Below are positions 1 through 12,293 of a stretch of 64,000 nucleotides of DNA, piece by piece; position 1 is the first letter of the stretch; each line of letters starts with the position of its first letter. Source of the stretch: Vicia villosa (Eukaryota; Streptophyta; Magnoliopsida; Fabales; Fabaceae). The position numbers were made by a program, and so were the translations under genes. The DNA is taken from contig NW_026705576.1 in NCBI RefSeq assembly GCF_029867415.1, forward strand, positions 372,001-436,000, written 5' to 3'. Below the pieces are notes generated by a model. That model did not search any database. It saw only the letters and a program-made list of their open reading frames with translations, and was not told where the DNA came from.

Positions 1-1083
1 TGCAATATCTCACAAAATTACTCCAATAACAACAAAACAGAGTATCATCATCAACTCTAAACTAGCGTTCCCCCAGTGTTACAATATCAGAGCATGACAC
101 CGACACCATACTTAACAAACTGGCCTATGAGCTATCCTCACCAGAGCCAAAAGCCGCTACTCGCCATTCTGAAATCATCAAAGTAAGGGTGAGTCTCATT
201 CTCAATTAATCAATGTTATGCATTCATAAGCAACAAAACATCATAATATATCATTCACCCAATTTGTCATATATTCAGATTCACATCTACTATTCATCAA
301 TTCACACAATAAAAGAATACATTACCAAAAGACAACACCATAACAATTACACCGTCATCAAATATTATAACATTGGACAATCTTCCATTCATGTTATAAT
401 TATACACAACAACCTAATGCAAATGCAACTATATGCATGTGGTACCAAACATGGGATAACCCATCTCACCGATCCACCACCATAAAGATTCGGCTACTTC
501 TCTCACCAATTCCACACAATGGGAATTAGCTACCGCTGTCCCACCACCATAAGGGATACAGCCCACAACATGATTATGAAATGCATGTATCAACCATAAC
601 ATGCTCACCATCAACATTAAACAACCAAACGTCATAATCATCAACCACCACGATAATCAATAGCCACACACAGTTATGCTATTTCTCAACCATAAATAAA
701 TACATATTTTACATCAACAATATATGTATATCAATTACCATTTACAACCACGACATCATAACAGATAAAACATTCACCACACAGTGCAACAACAATAACA
801 CCCCTCACAATCGTGTACCAAGTACAACAAATCAACCCAACAACAACAGAGCATTTACATCATCATTCATCAAGACACATGATAACCATATTTACCATGA
901 ACAACACCCATTTTGCATAACAAGCAGAAGCAATCACATTATAACAACACCCATCATTGCACCTATTCAATTATGCAAACAACAAACCATTGCACCTCAT
1001 CAACCATACAAAACAAGAATAAACCACATTTGGAGAAAACGATACTTTTCAAAAGAAAATCAAGTTATTGTTGTTATATTTAT

Positions 1084-1089
1084 TTTATA
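1084..1089 (-). promoter_or_regulatory. Probable TATA box of the gypsy 1 LTR (left copy)
   Basis: On the minus strand this reads CCATATAAAATAAATA, the best TATA match in the middle of the LTR. It lies about 114 bp downstream (minus-strand sense) of the CGCGGCGC array, which fits a U3 promoter preceded by an enhancer-like array. The right-hand copy is at 6764-6769. The role is inferred from position and motif only. Confidence 0.5.
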
Positions 1090-1202
1090 TGGTAGAACAT
1101 TCAATTTAAGGAACAACGTCCAAAACGGCGTCTAAAACGGACTTACGGTTTGAAAGTTACACATTTTTACATTTTTCAAAGAAAATAATTACCGCTACAG
1201 CA

Positions 1203-1348
1203 CGCGGCGCCAACCGGGTTCGCGGCGCGAAACGAGAGAAACTTACGCCTTCGCGGCGCCAACACATGGACGCGGCGCGACCTGAGCGTATCACAACTTC
1301 CTGGTTTTCTGCCCAACGGTTCGCGGCGCAAACAGTGGTTCGCGGCGC
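1203..1348. repeat. Six-copy CGCGGCGC array (three pairs), left LTR
   Basis: Copies of CGCGGCGC begin at 1203, 1221, 1252, 1271, 1322 and 1341. They form three pairs with 18, 19 and 19 bp between starts, and the second and third pairs are exactly 70 bp apart. The array is a GC-rich island in a very AT-rich LTR, just upstream (minus sense) of the TATA-like box. It occupies the position where the other Tekay subfamily has a different palindrome array. Confidence 0.85.
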
Positions 1349-2170
1349 GACCTGGCGATTTTGCAGAATTACGGGTCTACATTCAGACTCTGCGATTTCA
1401 CATCCTTTTCACCCAAAAACGATTCCATACATCGCATACAAGCATATAATCATCGAATTTCTCATCACACATCATTATTCATCAAAACAACACATCAATA
1501 ACCAACAATCTATACAAATTCATCAATTATCCCAATTCATAACATTCCTAACAATATCAAATCCCAATATACCAAATCTAATCGAATCATACGTTAATCC
1601 ATCTCATTACCCATAATCACATAATAGAAATTAACCGGAAGAGTCCCCCCTTACCTTAGCCAAGAATCTGGACTTTTTCCCTTCTTCTTCATCAAACCCG
1701 TAAGCCCTTTTCCCTCAAATTCAGCAAGAATCTCTCATCTTCAAACTCGCTTATATCCCTCATCGAGAACCTCCCTGACACGAATTAATATATCAAATCG
1801 AAGGAAATTTCGTGTAGAATCCGAATCTTCGAGAATTACCTGATTTGGAGTTACGAGCCGAGAGTTATGACCCATTTTGTGAAGGCTGCACCATGAATAC
1901 GAAAATGCTCTTGTCCATGACTTCTCCATCTCCCCATGTTAGGTTTTTCTCCTCTATTTTTCAAATTCTTCTTATTTTCTTATTTTATGAAAACATAACA
2001 TAATTTAGTAATGGGTTCCTTCATATTAACACCCCCACATTACTAACTCCACCAATGGCCCAACAACTAACATTTTATTATTTCCAATTAATTTCAATAA
2101 AATGCTAATTTCGCGAAATTAATTTAAAACTCAATTAAATTAATTAAATAATAATTTTCGGGATGTTACA

Positions 2171-2184
2171 ACTCTCCCCCACTA
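2171..2184 (-). other. Polypurine tract of gypsy element 1
   Basis: Read on the minus strand, AGTGGGGGAGAGT abuts the 3' LTR. The related element has the matching tract at 16313-16326. This is the standard plus-strand DNA primer site of LTR elements, and it fixes the element's orientation. Confidence 0.8.
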
Positions 2185-5100
2185 GAAGAGTTTTCGTCCT
2201 CGAAAACATACCTCAAGTAACCAGCTCGCATAAGAGTACTTCACCTGACTCTCCAGCTCCCAATTAACTGTACCATCAGTCAATCCCAATTAACATAACC
2301 AACAGGAACCATGTTTCGTACATTCAAATCCCAGTTCTTACGTCGCATTTGACTATCCAAAAGTTGTACCACTCATTATATCTCTAAAAGGTTAACTACA
2401 ATAGAACATTGAGACATAACCTATACAATACACTCAACAACTGAGTAATACAATTACACAATCCATAGTATGATCACACTGATCAACACTGCAGTAATGC
2501 ATTCCATCTACCAAACATACCAACCTTAGACACACTTTTCCATCTAAGTGATAATGTAATACTTACATTTTTCATCAACCACTTCCTTCAAGAAACTCAA
2601 TACTCGTATTCTTATACCATTGAATTCCAATTATCTGACTCCTCTTAAGTCACACCAGTAATTATCCAACACGTTACATTCCGCTTTTTCCGCACTACTC
2701 TGACTACTCATCACAATCACCTATACCAAATAGATTTCTGAGTTTTACCCGATTCCGACTCTCTTTACTCATTCGTTTCAAGAATCATTCTTCATCATTC
2801 ATGGTACTAATCTACCATTTAGCAATCCTTACTCGCATCCAACGAAAACCAATTCCCGATTCACTCCCTCTATTTAAACATCCTAACCGTCAGAACAAGT
2901 ACACACTCATCAGCCTCAATATACCATCGCTTACAAAATAGCTCAACTAAGTCACGCTCTCTACTAAGAATCAAATCAACTCCGTCCTTCATAGAGTGTA
3001 ATTCCTCATTATATCTGGAATCCACAATATCACCTCAATAACAGCACCAAATTATTACAGCATCATATATTATCAATCCTTCGTTTTAATTTCGCCGACT
3101 ACATACTCGTTAACTACGTACAACCGTAATGACATATTCATCACCTCGAAAATTATTCAAAAGAGTTATAATTCTTCGACACGACATCCTTACATCCAAT
3201 GGATTCTAAAACCAACATATAAATCAATACATATTCTCTATGTAGGCTTTCCGACATATTAATTCCTTACTTCCCGCGAGTAGTACTCATAACACTACTC
3301 CTCATCACAATTTCGCTGCGCGACTCTGATTACCCATCTTAAGTCATCATCCACCATGTCGCACTCTTTCATATTCACTTCTTCATAAGTTCACACAACA
3401 TAGTGAGTGATTATTCTCACGGCTTAGTATCCATCACATCTTAAACTATTAAGGTAACAAAACAAGCTTATCTCTTCTATATGATTTCATCTACTACCAA
3501 CAAGAGATTAAGGGTGATCAAGTCCTCAATTTGTCAATAGATAGTTAAAAATCATATTTAAGCATAAACCGTCGTTACTACATAATAGTGTCCATTTCCG
3601 AGTTTGCACCCAAACTCATTAACATCGTCATAATTCAATAATTCAATACGGTGTCCTTCTTCTAGAATATTCTTCCGAAGCTCAAAACATCAGGAACACA
3701 AATTCAACCACTCAACCTCATTATACTATTCTCGTTGATTCTGAATCCACCGCCTTTACCTTGGTAATTCAAAGTCAACCTATCGATCAAGTCAGCATAA
3801 TCTTTCTGACCTTCTCTAATCTCGTCAAGAATACCACTAGTCATCTCTAGCATACTCCATCTAACACTATTAGAAGTGTCTTCACATACCAGCTCAAGTC
3901 TCTAAATTGTCCAATTAAATCCAACTCATTCATCATTAGCACCGACATTTTAAGGACTCCCTACGCAACACAATAACACAATATTCATAACTTGCGGTTT
4001 TACTCCAAATTCCATTACATCCTTCACGTCCAAATATCATCCCACTCGGAATCCCAACAAAGTCTTCCTCACGTCAACAAATGTTAGAAATTCCCTACAA
4101 TTCTTCTTTTATACTTATCGTTATTTTGCCATCACAAATACGATTCCAAGGGTTCTAAAGTTTATTCCATCTTTACTACTAATTCACTCTTCACTAAAAT
4201 CCATCGGTACTCAAATCATCTTTATTACCGAATATCTCATCGACTTATTCATCAACAACATGTCTTACTCAACTTCGTTCCGAATAATCACGGTAGTAGG
4301 CATTCCTATTCAATAAGTTTCACACTTCCATAACCGACTTCAGAACCTCTCCTCATAGGGTCACTCTACTGTATTTATAACTCTTCCATAACTTAGAACA
4401 CAATCCCTCCTCCTCGTAGGTTCAAACGGCACATTAATCCGACACTCGAAACTCAAGATATGAATTTTCCAATCGTTGCCCGAAAAATGCAACACTGACA
4501 TCATGCAGCGACACTCTATACGATATATCCAAAACTCCTCAAATGCTATATTCAATTCTTAAAATTACTCCTCAACAAACCTTCTAATTATTCCTTCGAT
4601 CCATTCAACACTGACACTGACATCCTGTGCAGTACCAATAAACAAGTCTAGTTATAAGAACAAGAGTAACCGTAACTCCACCTCTTTCCAACGTCATCCT
4701 GTCACAATTAAATATGTTACAGCTGCTGCAACTATTTTTATAGTAAAGTTCATCTCGTTAGCTTTCCGACGCTTCAAACGGAACTCAAATCGGACGTCCT
4801 GAACTCCAGTTATGAATTTTTGAAGTTCTGCAGCTATTCAGCAATTTTCCTGCGTTTTGCTTACGAAAATCTCTCTCCAAAACTCATTCTCTTCAACTCT
4901 ATCACATTCCAAACAGCCCCTTATCGTATCTCTTCACTTCCAAACATCCTCATAACTTAAGCGACACATTCCTCCGCCGAAGTCCGCTTCCTGCAACATC
5001 ACGACAACAATCCTCCTTGCAAACTCGTAACTGAACCTCTTCCGAGACGCAAGGCTACTCAACTGACAACTTCGCAGCACACCAGCAGAGCTGACACACT

Positions 5101-5465
5101 GCAACTTTCCAATTTTCCTTCTCTTACAATAAATGTCAATTACCTCTAATCATCTTCCTTCAAGATGTTCCAACTCAATTCCCAGTGAAGTCTTAATTCT
5201 AAGTCACCTTCAACTCGCGAAACAACAAACTCCAACAACGCTCGCACTGTTGCCAACAACAGCCTACTGAATCAGTCTTCTTCAACTGAAGCATAACCGA
5301 GAAGCGAAGCTTCTCCCCCACTAGTTTCAATCCCACACCTGCAACAAACAACCAAGTACCGACAGTGATTCACTCACATGTCGCATACCAAGGAATAAAA
5401 ACGCCGACAGTATTCAACCGTCGTGCAACTCAATTGACTCAACAATTGGCCGGACGGACCGACCT

Positions 5466-5477
5466 GCTCTGATACCA
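5466..5477 (-). other. Primer-binding site of gypsy element 1
   Basis: On the minus strand this reads TGGTATCAGAGC, the classic complement of the 3' end of initiator methionine tRNA. It lies four bases inside the 5' (right) LTR. Confidence 0.88.
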
Positions 5478-5481
5478 CTAT

Positions 5482-7850
5482 TGTAACACCCTTCTAAACC
5501 CCGCGGAAATTAATAAAATAACTCAGAGTAAAACATGAAAACAAGGGTGCCACAATTCCAATTATAACAAATTTTCATACATCAATTGTCATGCTTCACT
5601 TAGGGGAAAATCATCCATTTAACAGAATCATGTTTCTATACAGCGGAACAATAATCAACAGATAAGCATAACATCATCTATGCAATATCTCACAAAATTA
5701 CTCCAATAACAACAAAACAGAGTATCATCATCAACTCTAAACTAGCGTTCCCCCAGTGTTACAATATCAGAGCATGACACCGACACCATACTTAACAAAC
5801 TGGCCTATGAGCTATCCTCACCAGAGCCAAAAGCCGCTACTCGCCATTCTGAAATCATCAAAGTAAGGGTGAGTCTCATTCTCAATTAATCAATGTTATG
5901 CATTCATAAGCAACAAAACATCATAATATATCATTCACCCAATTTGTCATATATTCAGATTCACATCTACTATTCATCAATTCACACAATAAAAGAATAC
6001 ATTACCAAAAGACAACACCATAACAATTACACCGTCATCAAATATTATAACATTGGACAATCTTCCATTCATGTTATAATTATACACAACAACCTAATGC
6101 AAATGCAACTATATGCATGTGGTACCAAACATGGGATAACCCATCTCACCGATCCACCACCATAAAGATTCGGCTACTTCTCTCACCAATTCCACACAAT
6201 GGGAATTAGCTACCGCTGTCCCACCACCATAAGGGATACAGCCCACAACATGATTATGAAATGCATGTATCAACCATAACATGCTCACCATCAACATTAA
6301 ACAACCAAACGTCATAATCATCAACCACCACGATAATCAATAGCCACACACAGTTATGCTATTTCTCAACCATAAATAAATACATATTTTACATCAACAA
6401 TATATGTATATCAATTACCATTTACAACCACGACATCATAACAGATAAAACATTCACCACACAGTGCAACAACAATAACACCCCTCACAATCGTGTACCA
6501 AGTACAACAAATCAACCCAACAACAACAGAGCATTTACATCATCATTCATCAAGACACATGATAACCATATTTACCATGAACAACACCCATTTTGCATAA
6601 CAAGCAGAAGCAATCACATTATAACAACACCCATCATTGCACCTATTCAATTATGCAAACAACAAACCATTGCACCTCATCAACCATACAAAACAAGAAT
6701 AAACCACATTTGGAGAAAACGATACTTTTCAAAAGAAAATCAAGTTATTGTTGTTATATTTATTTTATATGGTAGAACATTCAATTTAAGGAACAACGTC
6801 CAAAACGGCGTCTAAAACGGACTTACGGTTTGAAAGTTACACATTTTTACATTTTTCAAAGAAAATAATTACCGCTACAGCACGCGGCGCCAACCGGGTT
6901 CGCGGCGCGAAACGAGAGAAACTTACGCCTTCGCGGCGCCAACACATGGACGCGGCGCGACCTGAGCGTATCACAACTTCCTGGTTTTCTGCCCAACGGT
7001 TCGCGGCGCAAACAGTGGTTCGCGGCGCGACCTGGCGATTTTGCAGAATTACGGGTCTACATTCAGACTCTGCGATTTCACATCCTTTTCACCCAAAAAC
7101 GATTCCATACATCGCATACAAGCATATAATCATCGAATTTCTCATCACACATCATTATTCATCAAAACAACACATCAATAACCAACAATCTATACAAATT
7201 CATCAATTATCCCAATTCATAACATTCCTAACAATATCAAATCCCAATATACCAAATCTAATCGAATCATACGTTAATCCATCTCATTACCCATAATCAC
7301 ATAATAGAAATTAACCGGAAGAGTCCCCCCTTACCTTAGCCAAGAATCTGGACTTTTTCCCTTCTTCTTCATCAAACCCGTAAGCCCTTTTCCCTCAAAT
7401 TCAGCAAGAATCTCTCATCTTCAAACTCGCTTATATCCCTCATCGAGAACCTCCCTGACACGAATTAATATATCAAATCGAAGGAAATTTCGTGTAGAAT
7501 CCGAATCTTCGAGAATTACCTGATTTGGAGTTACGAGCCGAGAGTTATGACCCATTTTGTGAAGGCTGCACCATGAATACGAAAATGCTCTTGTCCATGA
7601 CTTCTCCATCTCCCCATGTTAGGTTTTTCTCCTCTATTTTTCAAATTCTTCTTATTTTCTTATTTTATGAAAACATAACATAATTTAGTAATGGGTTCCT
7701 TCATATTAACACCCCCACATTACTAACTCCACCAATGGCCCAACAACTAACATTTTATTATTTCCAATTAATTTCAATAAAATGCTAATTTCGCGAAATT
7801 AATTTAAAACTCAATTAAATTAATTAAATAATAATTTTCGGGATGTTACA
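5482..7850 (-). repeat. Right (5') LTR of gypsy element 1, complete, 2369 bp
   Basis: Starts TG and ends CA, and is flanked inside by the primer-binding site. It shares blocks with the LTRs at 14411-16312 and 34784-36641: the TGTAACACCCTTCTAAACCC start, the block with CATGTGGTACCAAACATGGG, the AACGGCGTCTAAAACGGA block and the GGAAGAGTCCCCCCTTACC block. These show it is another subfamily of the same Tekay group. Confidence 0.93.
6883..7028. repeat. Six-copy CGCGGCGC array (three pairs), right LTR
   Basis: Exact second copy of the array at 1203-1348, with starts at 6883, 6901, 6932, 6951, 7002 and 7021. The TATA-like box for this copy is at 6764-6769 on the minus strand. Confidence 0.85.
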
Positions 7851-7852
7851 AC

Positions 7853-10720
7853 AATGGTTATGATATAATCTTTAATCAAGAGTCTTGCAAGGCTGTAAAT
7901 CAGAAGGATGGCTCAATCCTATTTACAGGCAAGAGGAAGAACAACATTTATAAGACAGATCTGCAAGATCTTATGAGTCAGAAGGTGACTTGTCTTATGT
8001 CTGTTTCTGAAGAGCAGTGGGTCTGGCACAAAAGATTAGGTCATGCTAGTTTGAGAAAGATTTCTCAGATTAACAAACTGGATCTTGTCAGAGGACTCCC
8101 TAATCTGAAATTCAAATCAGATGCTCTTTGTGAAGCATGTCAGAAGGGCAAGTTCTCCAAACCTGCATTCAAGTCCAAGAATGTTGTTTCTACCTCAAGG
8201 CCATTAGAACTCTTGCACATTGATCTGTTTGGCCCAGTCAAAACAGCATCTGTCAGAGGGAAGAAATATGGATTAGTCATCGTAGATGATTATAGCCGCT
8301 GGACATGGGTAAAATTCTTGAAACACAAGGATGAGACTCATTCAGTGTTCTTTGATTTCTGCATTCAGATTCAATTTGAAAAAGAGTGTAAAATCATAAA
8401 GGTCAGAAGTGATCATGGTGGTGAATTTGAGAACAGATCCTTTGAAGAATTCTTCAAAGAAAATGGTATTGCCCATGATTTCTCTTGTCCTAGAACTCCA
8501 CAGCAAAATGGAGTTGTAGAACGAAAGAATAGGACTCTGCAAGAAATGGCCAGAACCATGATCAATGAAACCAATATGGCTAAGCATTTCTGGGCAGAAG
8601 CAATAAACACTGCATGCTATATTCAGAATAGAATCTCTATCAGACCTATTCTAAATAAGACTCCTTATGAATTGTGGAAGAATAGAAAGCCCAACATTTC
8701 ATATTTCCATCCTTTTGGATGTGTATGCTTTATTCTGAACACTAAAGATCATCTTGGTAAGTTTGATTCCAAAGCACAAAAATGTTTCCTTCTTGGATAT
8801 TCTGAACGCTCAAAAGGCTACAGAGTATACAATACTGAAACGTTGATTGTAGAAGAATCAATCAATATCAGGTTTGATGATAAGCTTGGTTCTGAAAAAC
8901 CAAAGCAGTTTGATAATTTTGCAGATTGTGATATTGATATATCAGAAGTTGTTGAGCCAAGAAGCAACGCATCAGAAGCAGAGCTTCTTAGAAGCAAAGA
9001 ATCGGAAGATCAAGTATCAGCTTCTCTGGAGAATCTAAGCATTTCTGAAGAACCATCTGTCAGAAGATCATCCAGACTCATCTCTGGTCATTCAGAAGAT
9101 GTCATTCTTGGAAAGAAGGATGATCCAATCAGAACAAGAGCATTCCTTAAGAACAATGCAGACTGTCAATTAGGTCTTGTATCTTTGATCGAGCCAACTT
9201 CTGTTGATCATGCTCTAGAAGATCCAGACTGGATAATTGCTATGCAAGAAGAACTGAATCAGTTTACAAGGAATGATGTTTGGGATCTTGTTCCTAGACC
9301 AGATGGATTCAATATAATCGGTACAAAATGGGTTTTCAGAAACAAGCTCAGTGAGAAAGGTGAAGTGGTAAGGAACAAAGCCAGACTGGTGGCTCAGGGT
9401 TATAGTCAGCAAGAAGGGATTGACTATACAGAAACCTTTGCACCAGTGGCCAGGTTAGAATCTATTCGTCTATTAATTTCATTTGCCACTCAACATAACA
9501 TCACTCTCTATCAGATGGATGTTAAGAGTGCCTTCTTAAATGGTTATATAGATGAAGAAGTTTATGTCCATCAACCTCCTGGTTTTGAAGACTCTATGTC
9601 TCCTAATCATGTTTTTAAACTAAAGAAATCATTGTATGGATTGAAACAGGCTCCCAGAGCTTGGTATGAACGCTTAAGTTCTTTCCTTCTGGATAATGGT
9701 TTCACTAGAAGAAAAGTGGACACTACTCTCTTTTGTAAAACCTTTAAAAGGGATATTTTAATTTGTCAAATATATGTAGATGATATTATTTTTGGAACAT
9801 CTAATGCTACACTTGGGAAGGAGTTTGCTGAGTCTATGCAGGCTGAGTTTGAAATGAGCATGATGGGAGAACTCAAGTATTTCCTTGGAATACAAATAAA
9901 TCAAACATCAGAAGGAACGTATGTTCACCAAACCAAGTATGTGAAGGAACTTCTGAAGAAGTTTAATCTTCTAGACTGCAAAGAAGCCAAAACTCCTATG
10001 CATCCAACATGCATCCTAGGTAAGGATGAGGTAAGTAAGAAGGTAGATCAGAAGTTATACAGAGGTATGATTGGATCTCTTCTATATCTGACTGCTTCTA
10101 GACCTGACATTCTGTTCAGTGTTTGTTTGTGTGCTAGATTCCAATCAGATCCTAGAGAATCTCATTTAACTGCTGTTAAGAGAATTCTAAGGTATCTGAA
10201 AGGTACTACTAATGTTGGCTTAGTTTACAGAAAATCTAAAGAATACAACTTAGTAGGATTCTGCGATGCTGACTATGCTGGAGACAGAATTGAAAGAAAG
10301 AGTACTTCAGGAAGTTGCCAATTTCTTGGAAGTCATTTGATCTCCTGGTATAGCAAGAAGCAAGCAACTATTGCTCTATCAACAACAGAAGCAGAATATG
10401 TCGCTGCTGCTGGTTGCAGTACACAGATGCTCTGGATGAAGAGTCAGCTAGAAGATTATCAGATATTTGAGAGTAACATTCCTATATTCTGTGACAATAC
10501 TTCTGCTATATGTTTATCTAAGAATCCTATTCTTCATTCAAAAGCTAAACATATTGAGATTAAACATCATTTCATAAGGGACTATGTTCAGAAGGGCGTT
10601 ATATCTTTAAACTTTGTTAATACAGACCATCAATGGGCTGATATTTTTACAAAACCCCTGGCTGAAGATAGGTTTAAGTTCATTCTGAAGAACATCGGTA
10701 TGGATTTATGCCCAGAATGA
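7853..10720 (+). CDS. Sirevirus 1 pol fragment: integrase, reverse transcriptase, RNase H
   Basis: Open frame of 955 codons to the TGA at 10718-10720, with no internal stop; the reading frame enters directly from the gypsy LTR junction, so the true start is missing. Domains in order: GAG-pre-integrase with the HHCC zinc site (WHKRLGHAS ... CEACQKGK); integrase core with HIDLFGP, SDHGGEFEN and NGVVERKNRT supplying the D, D and E; reverse transcriptase with KARLVAQGYSQQEGIDYTET and YVDDIIFG; RNase H with CDADYAGD, TEAEYVAA and KHIEIKHHF. It would copy element RNA into DNA and insert it. All catalytic motifs are present, so the decay is by interruption, not by point mutation. Host-gene calls in this stretch would be wrong. 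Confidence 0.95.
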   Translation, partial: NGYDIIFNQESCKAVNQKDGSILFTGKRKNNIYKTDLQDLMSQKVTCLMSVSEEQWVWHKRLGHASLRKISQINKLDLVRGLPNLKFKSDALCEACQKGKFSKPAFKSKNVVSTSRPLELLHIDLFGPVKTASVRGKKYGLVIVDDYSRWTWVKFLKHKDETHSVFFDFCIQIQFEKECKIIKVRSDHGGEFENRSFEEFFKENGIAHDFSCPRTPQQNGVVERKNRTLQEMARTMINETNMAKHFWAEAINTACYIQNRISIRPILNKTPYELWKNRKPNISYFHPFGCVCFILNTKDHLGKFDSKAQKCFLLGYSERSKGYRVYNTETLIVEESINIRFDDKLGSEKPKQFDNFADCDIDISEVVEPRSNASEAELLRSKESEDQVSASLENLSISEEPSVRRSSRLISGHSEDVILGKKDDPIRTRAFLKNNADCQLGLVSLIEPTSVDHALEDPDWIIAMQEELNQFTRNDVWDLVPRPDGFNIIGTKWVFRNKLSEKGEVVRNKARLVAQGYSQQEGIDYTETFAPVARLESIRLLISFATQHNITLYQMDVKSAFLNGYIDEEVYVHQPPGFEDSMSPNHVFKLKKSLYGLKQAPRAWYERLSSFLLDNGFTRRKVDTTLFCKTFKRDILICQIYVDDIIFGTSNATLGKEFAESMQAEFEMSMMGELKYFLGIQINQTSEGTYVHQTKYVKELLKKFNLLDCKEAKTPMHPTCILGKDEVSKKVDQKLYRGMIGSLLYLTASRPDILFSVCLCARFQSDPRESHLTAVKRILRYLKGTTNVGLVYRKSKEYNLVGFCDADYAGDRIERKSTSGSCQFLGSHLISWYSKKQATIALSTTEAEYVAAAGCSTQMLWMKSQLEDYQIFESNIPIFCDNTSAICLSKNPILHSKAKHIEIKHHFIRDYVQKGVISLNFVNTDHQWADIFTKPLAEDRFKFILKNIGMDLCPE

Positions 10721-12293
10721 GAAGATGAGAAGTTCTTATGTATGAGTATCTTCTGAAATGAAAATGGACTATTTTTTTTCAGAAGTTCTGATTGAAATCT
10801 TTTAGAAATTATGATTCGGTTATTACTAACGTTTCATTGTCTAAGTTGATTCAGAACCTCTTTTAAAGCAAAACAGTTGTAACGTTTTATCTCGGGATGG
10901 TAAACCTGTCGTTACTATTCATGGATAAGCGCGCGTGCAGTTGAAGGGACGCCGACCATAGGTAACTGTGCTAGTCACCTCATTTGTCTTTATTATCTCT
11001 CCTCACGTCACGTAACATTAAATGCTTTTCATCATTTACTCTCTTTCAGTTTTTTTTTATGTTCTTCAAACGTTTCTTTTCCCTCTTTTATCTCTCTCAC
11101 TTTGCATTCCTCATCAAGTTATTTCTCTCTCTCTTCCGTTTTCTTCTCTTGCTCAAACAAGTTTTTCTTACTTTAAAAAAAATCCTAGCTCAAACCTAGC
11201 GTTCATCCTAAGTCTGTTGAGGATCTATGACTCAAAGGCGACAGATCTCTGCATATCTCGGGATGGCTCTCCTAATACCTCTCAAGTCAGACCTCTTCTT
11301 TGATGTTGTTATCAACTTTCACCCAAAGACAGAAGACTTTCTTGAGTTATGGGAGGAGGTTAAGAATGATATTCTTAACTTCTATGTTAAGGGAAAGCCC
11401 CGTTTGCAACATTAGCTCTCTGTCTGTGAACTGTCCCTCTCTTCCTCTTTGGTCACTTGGATCTCTCCTACAGTGGAGGTTCTAGTCTGGAAGACAAGAG
11501 TCCACAGGGATTCTTGATGGGTTGACACAGAGTGTGTCCTGCTAGGGTGCTGTTTTTAATTTTTGTAGTCATTTCCTCTTGGGATGACTTTTTATGTATT
11601 TGCTAGGAATGTTTCTCATCTTGTTAAACATAGGAACCTTTTGTAATATCTTTTGATTATCAATAAAAACTTTCCTTGTTTTTACATTCCAGTAATTTTG
11701 TTTGTCGTTTTATTCATCTGAATCTTTTGAAATATTCTTTTTGATGTTATGACAAAAAGGGGGAGAAAGATAAATGATAAATGATTTGATTAATCTATCA
11801 GTTGCTGGGTAAAGCTCCCACACATTTACTAACAAGAACTGCAAGTTCTATATGGTTTAAGTGTTTTTGCAGGTATAAAGAAGTGAAGAGAATCTTCAAA
11901 GCAAACACAAGAAGCAAAACCATAAGGAATGTTATTCTGTAAAAAGAATAAGCTCATGGAAACTGAAGCAAGCCGAGTGCTGTCAAGCTTCAGAAATCAG
12001 AAGCAAGAAAGAAGAATGAATCAGAAGCACTGATAATAGAATTTGATCCATATTTGTCTATTTGATCTGACAAAATTCTATTTGCTCTGATACATTATTT
12101 TAGCCTATATGGCTCTGATACATATAATGTGTTCTAATATACACTTTATGTTCTGACTCGTTCATGCTGACTTTTGTCGTTTAGTTTTTGTTCTGTAACA
12201 TTTCAGGATGTAGAGATGCTCTGATGATGCTCTGGTACATTCAACAATGTTCTGATACAAATCTAGCATGAAGTGATGTTGGTAGAAATTCAA

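Larger units (their letters stand above)
1..2170 (-). repeat. Left (3') LTR of gypsy element 1, truncated by window edge
   Basis: Direct copy of 5681-7850. It ends in GGATGTTACA and is followed at once by the purine-rich tract of the minus-strand element. Several short open frames inside (for example 213-485 and 1266-1616) recur in the other LTR copy and resemble no protein family I recognise, so I do not call genes here. Confidence 0.93.
2171..5481 (-). pseudogene. Decayed interior of gypsy element 1 (gag-pol remnant)
   Basis: No frame longer than about 64 codons survives. Homology to the Tekay polyprotein at 16355-20719 is still readable: 2171-2300 matches 16313-16440 (3' leader and chromodomain end), and 3640-3960 matches 17590-17900 (RNase H to integrase segment). 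The interior is about 3.3 kb against about 4.5 kb in the relative, so parts are deleted. Some stretches (about 4360-4560 and 4740-4860) resemble LTR phrases of other Tekay-like elements and may be older scrambled insertions. No usable gag, protease, RT or integrase remains, so the element could only have moved with enzymes supplied in trans. Confidence 0.8.
1..7850 (-). mobile_element. Ty3/gypsy (Tekay-type) LTR retrotransposon 1, non-autonomous, right end and most of left LTR
   Basis: Bases 1-2170 and 5681-7850 are direct repeats; I found no difference reading them side by side. The right LTR begins TGTAACACCC at 5482 and ends GATGTTACA at 7850, so the left LTR lacks about its first 199 bases here. 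A primer-binding site next to the right LTR and a purine tract (on the minus strand) next to the left LTR show that the element points left. The 3.3-kb interior carries no long open frame but keeps recognisable pol similarity to the Tekay element at 14411-36641. It sits inside a Sirevirus integrase region, which resumes at 7851. The expected 5-bp duplication would be ACAAT (7851-7855), but the left flank is outside the window. Confidence 0.9.

Noticed and set aside
1203..1348. Regular short repeats as a CRISPR-like array
   Set aside because: The words are 8 bp with unequal spacers in a plant retrotransposon LTR. No cas genes and no 25-40 bp repeats.
213..1929. Small open frames inside the gypsy 1 LTRs (also 5893-7609)
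   Set aside because: They recur identically in both LTR copies because the LTRs are identical, have repeat-like composition and match no known domain.
10984..11415. Env-like gene downstream of Sirevirus pol
   Set aside because: Frames are short, overlapping and unrecognised, and Sirevirus 2 is cut before the matching region so conservation cannot be tested.
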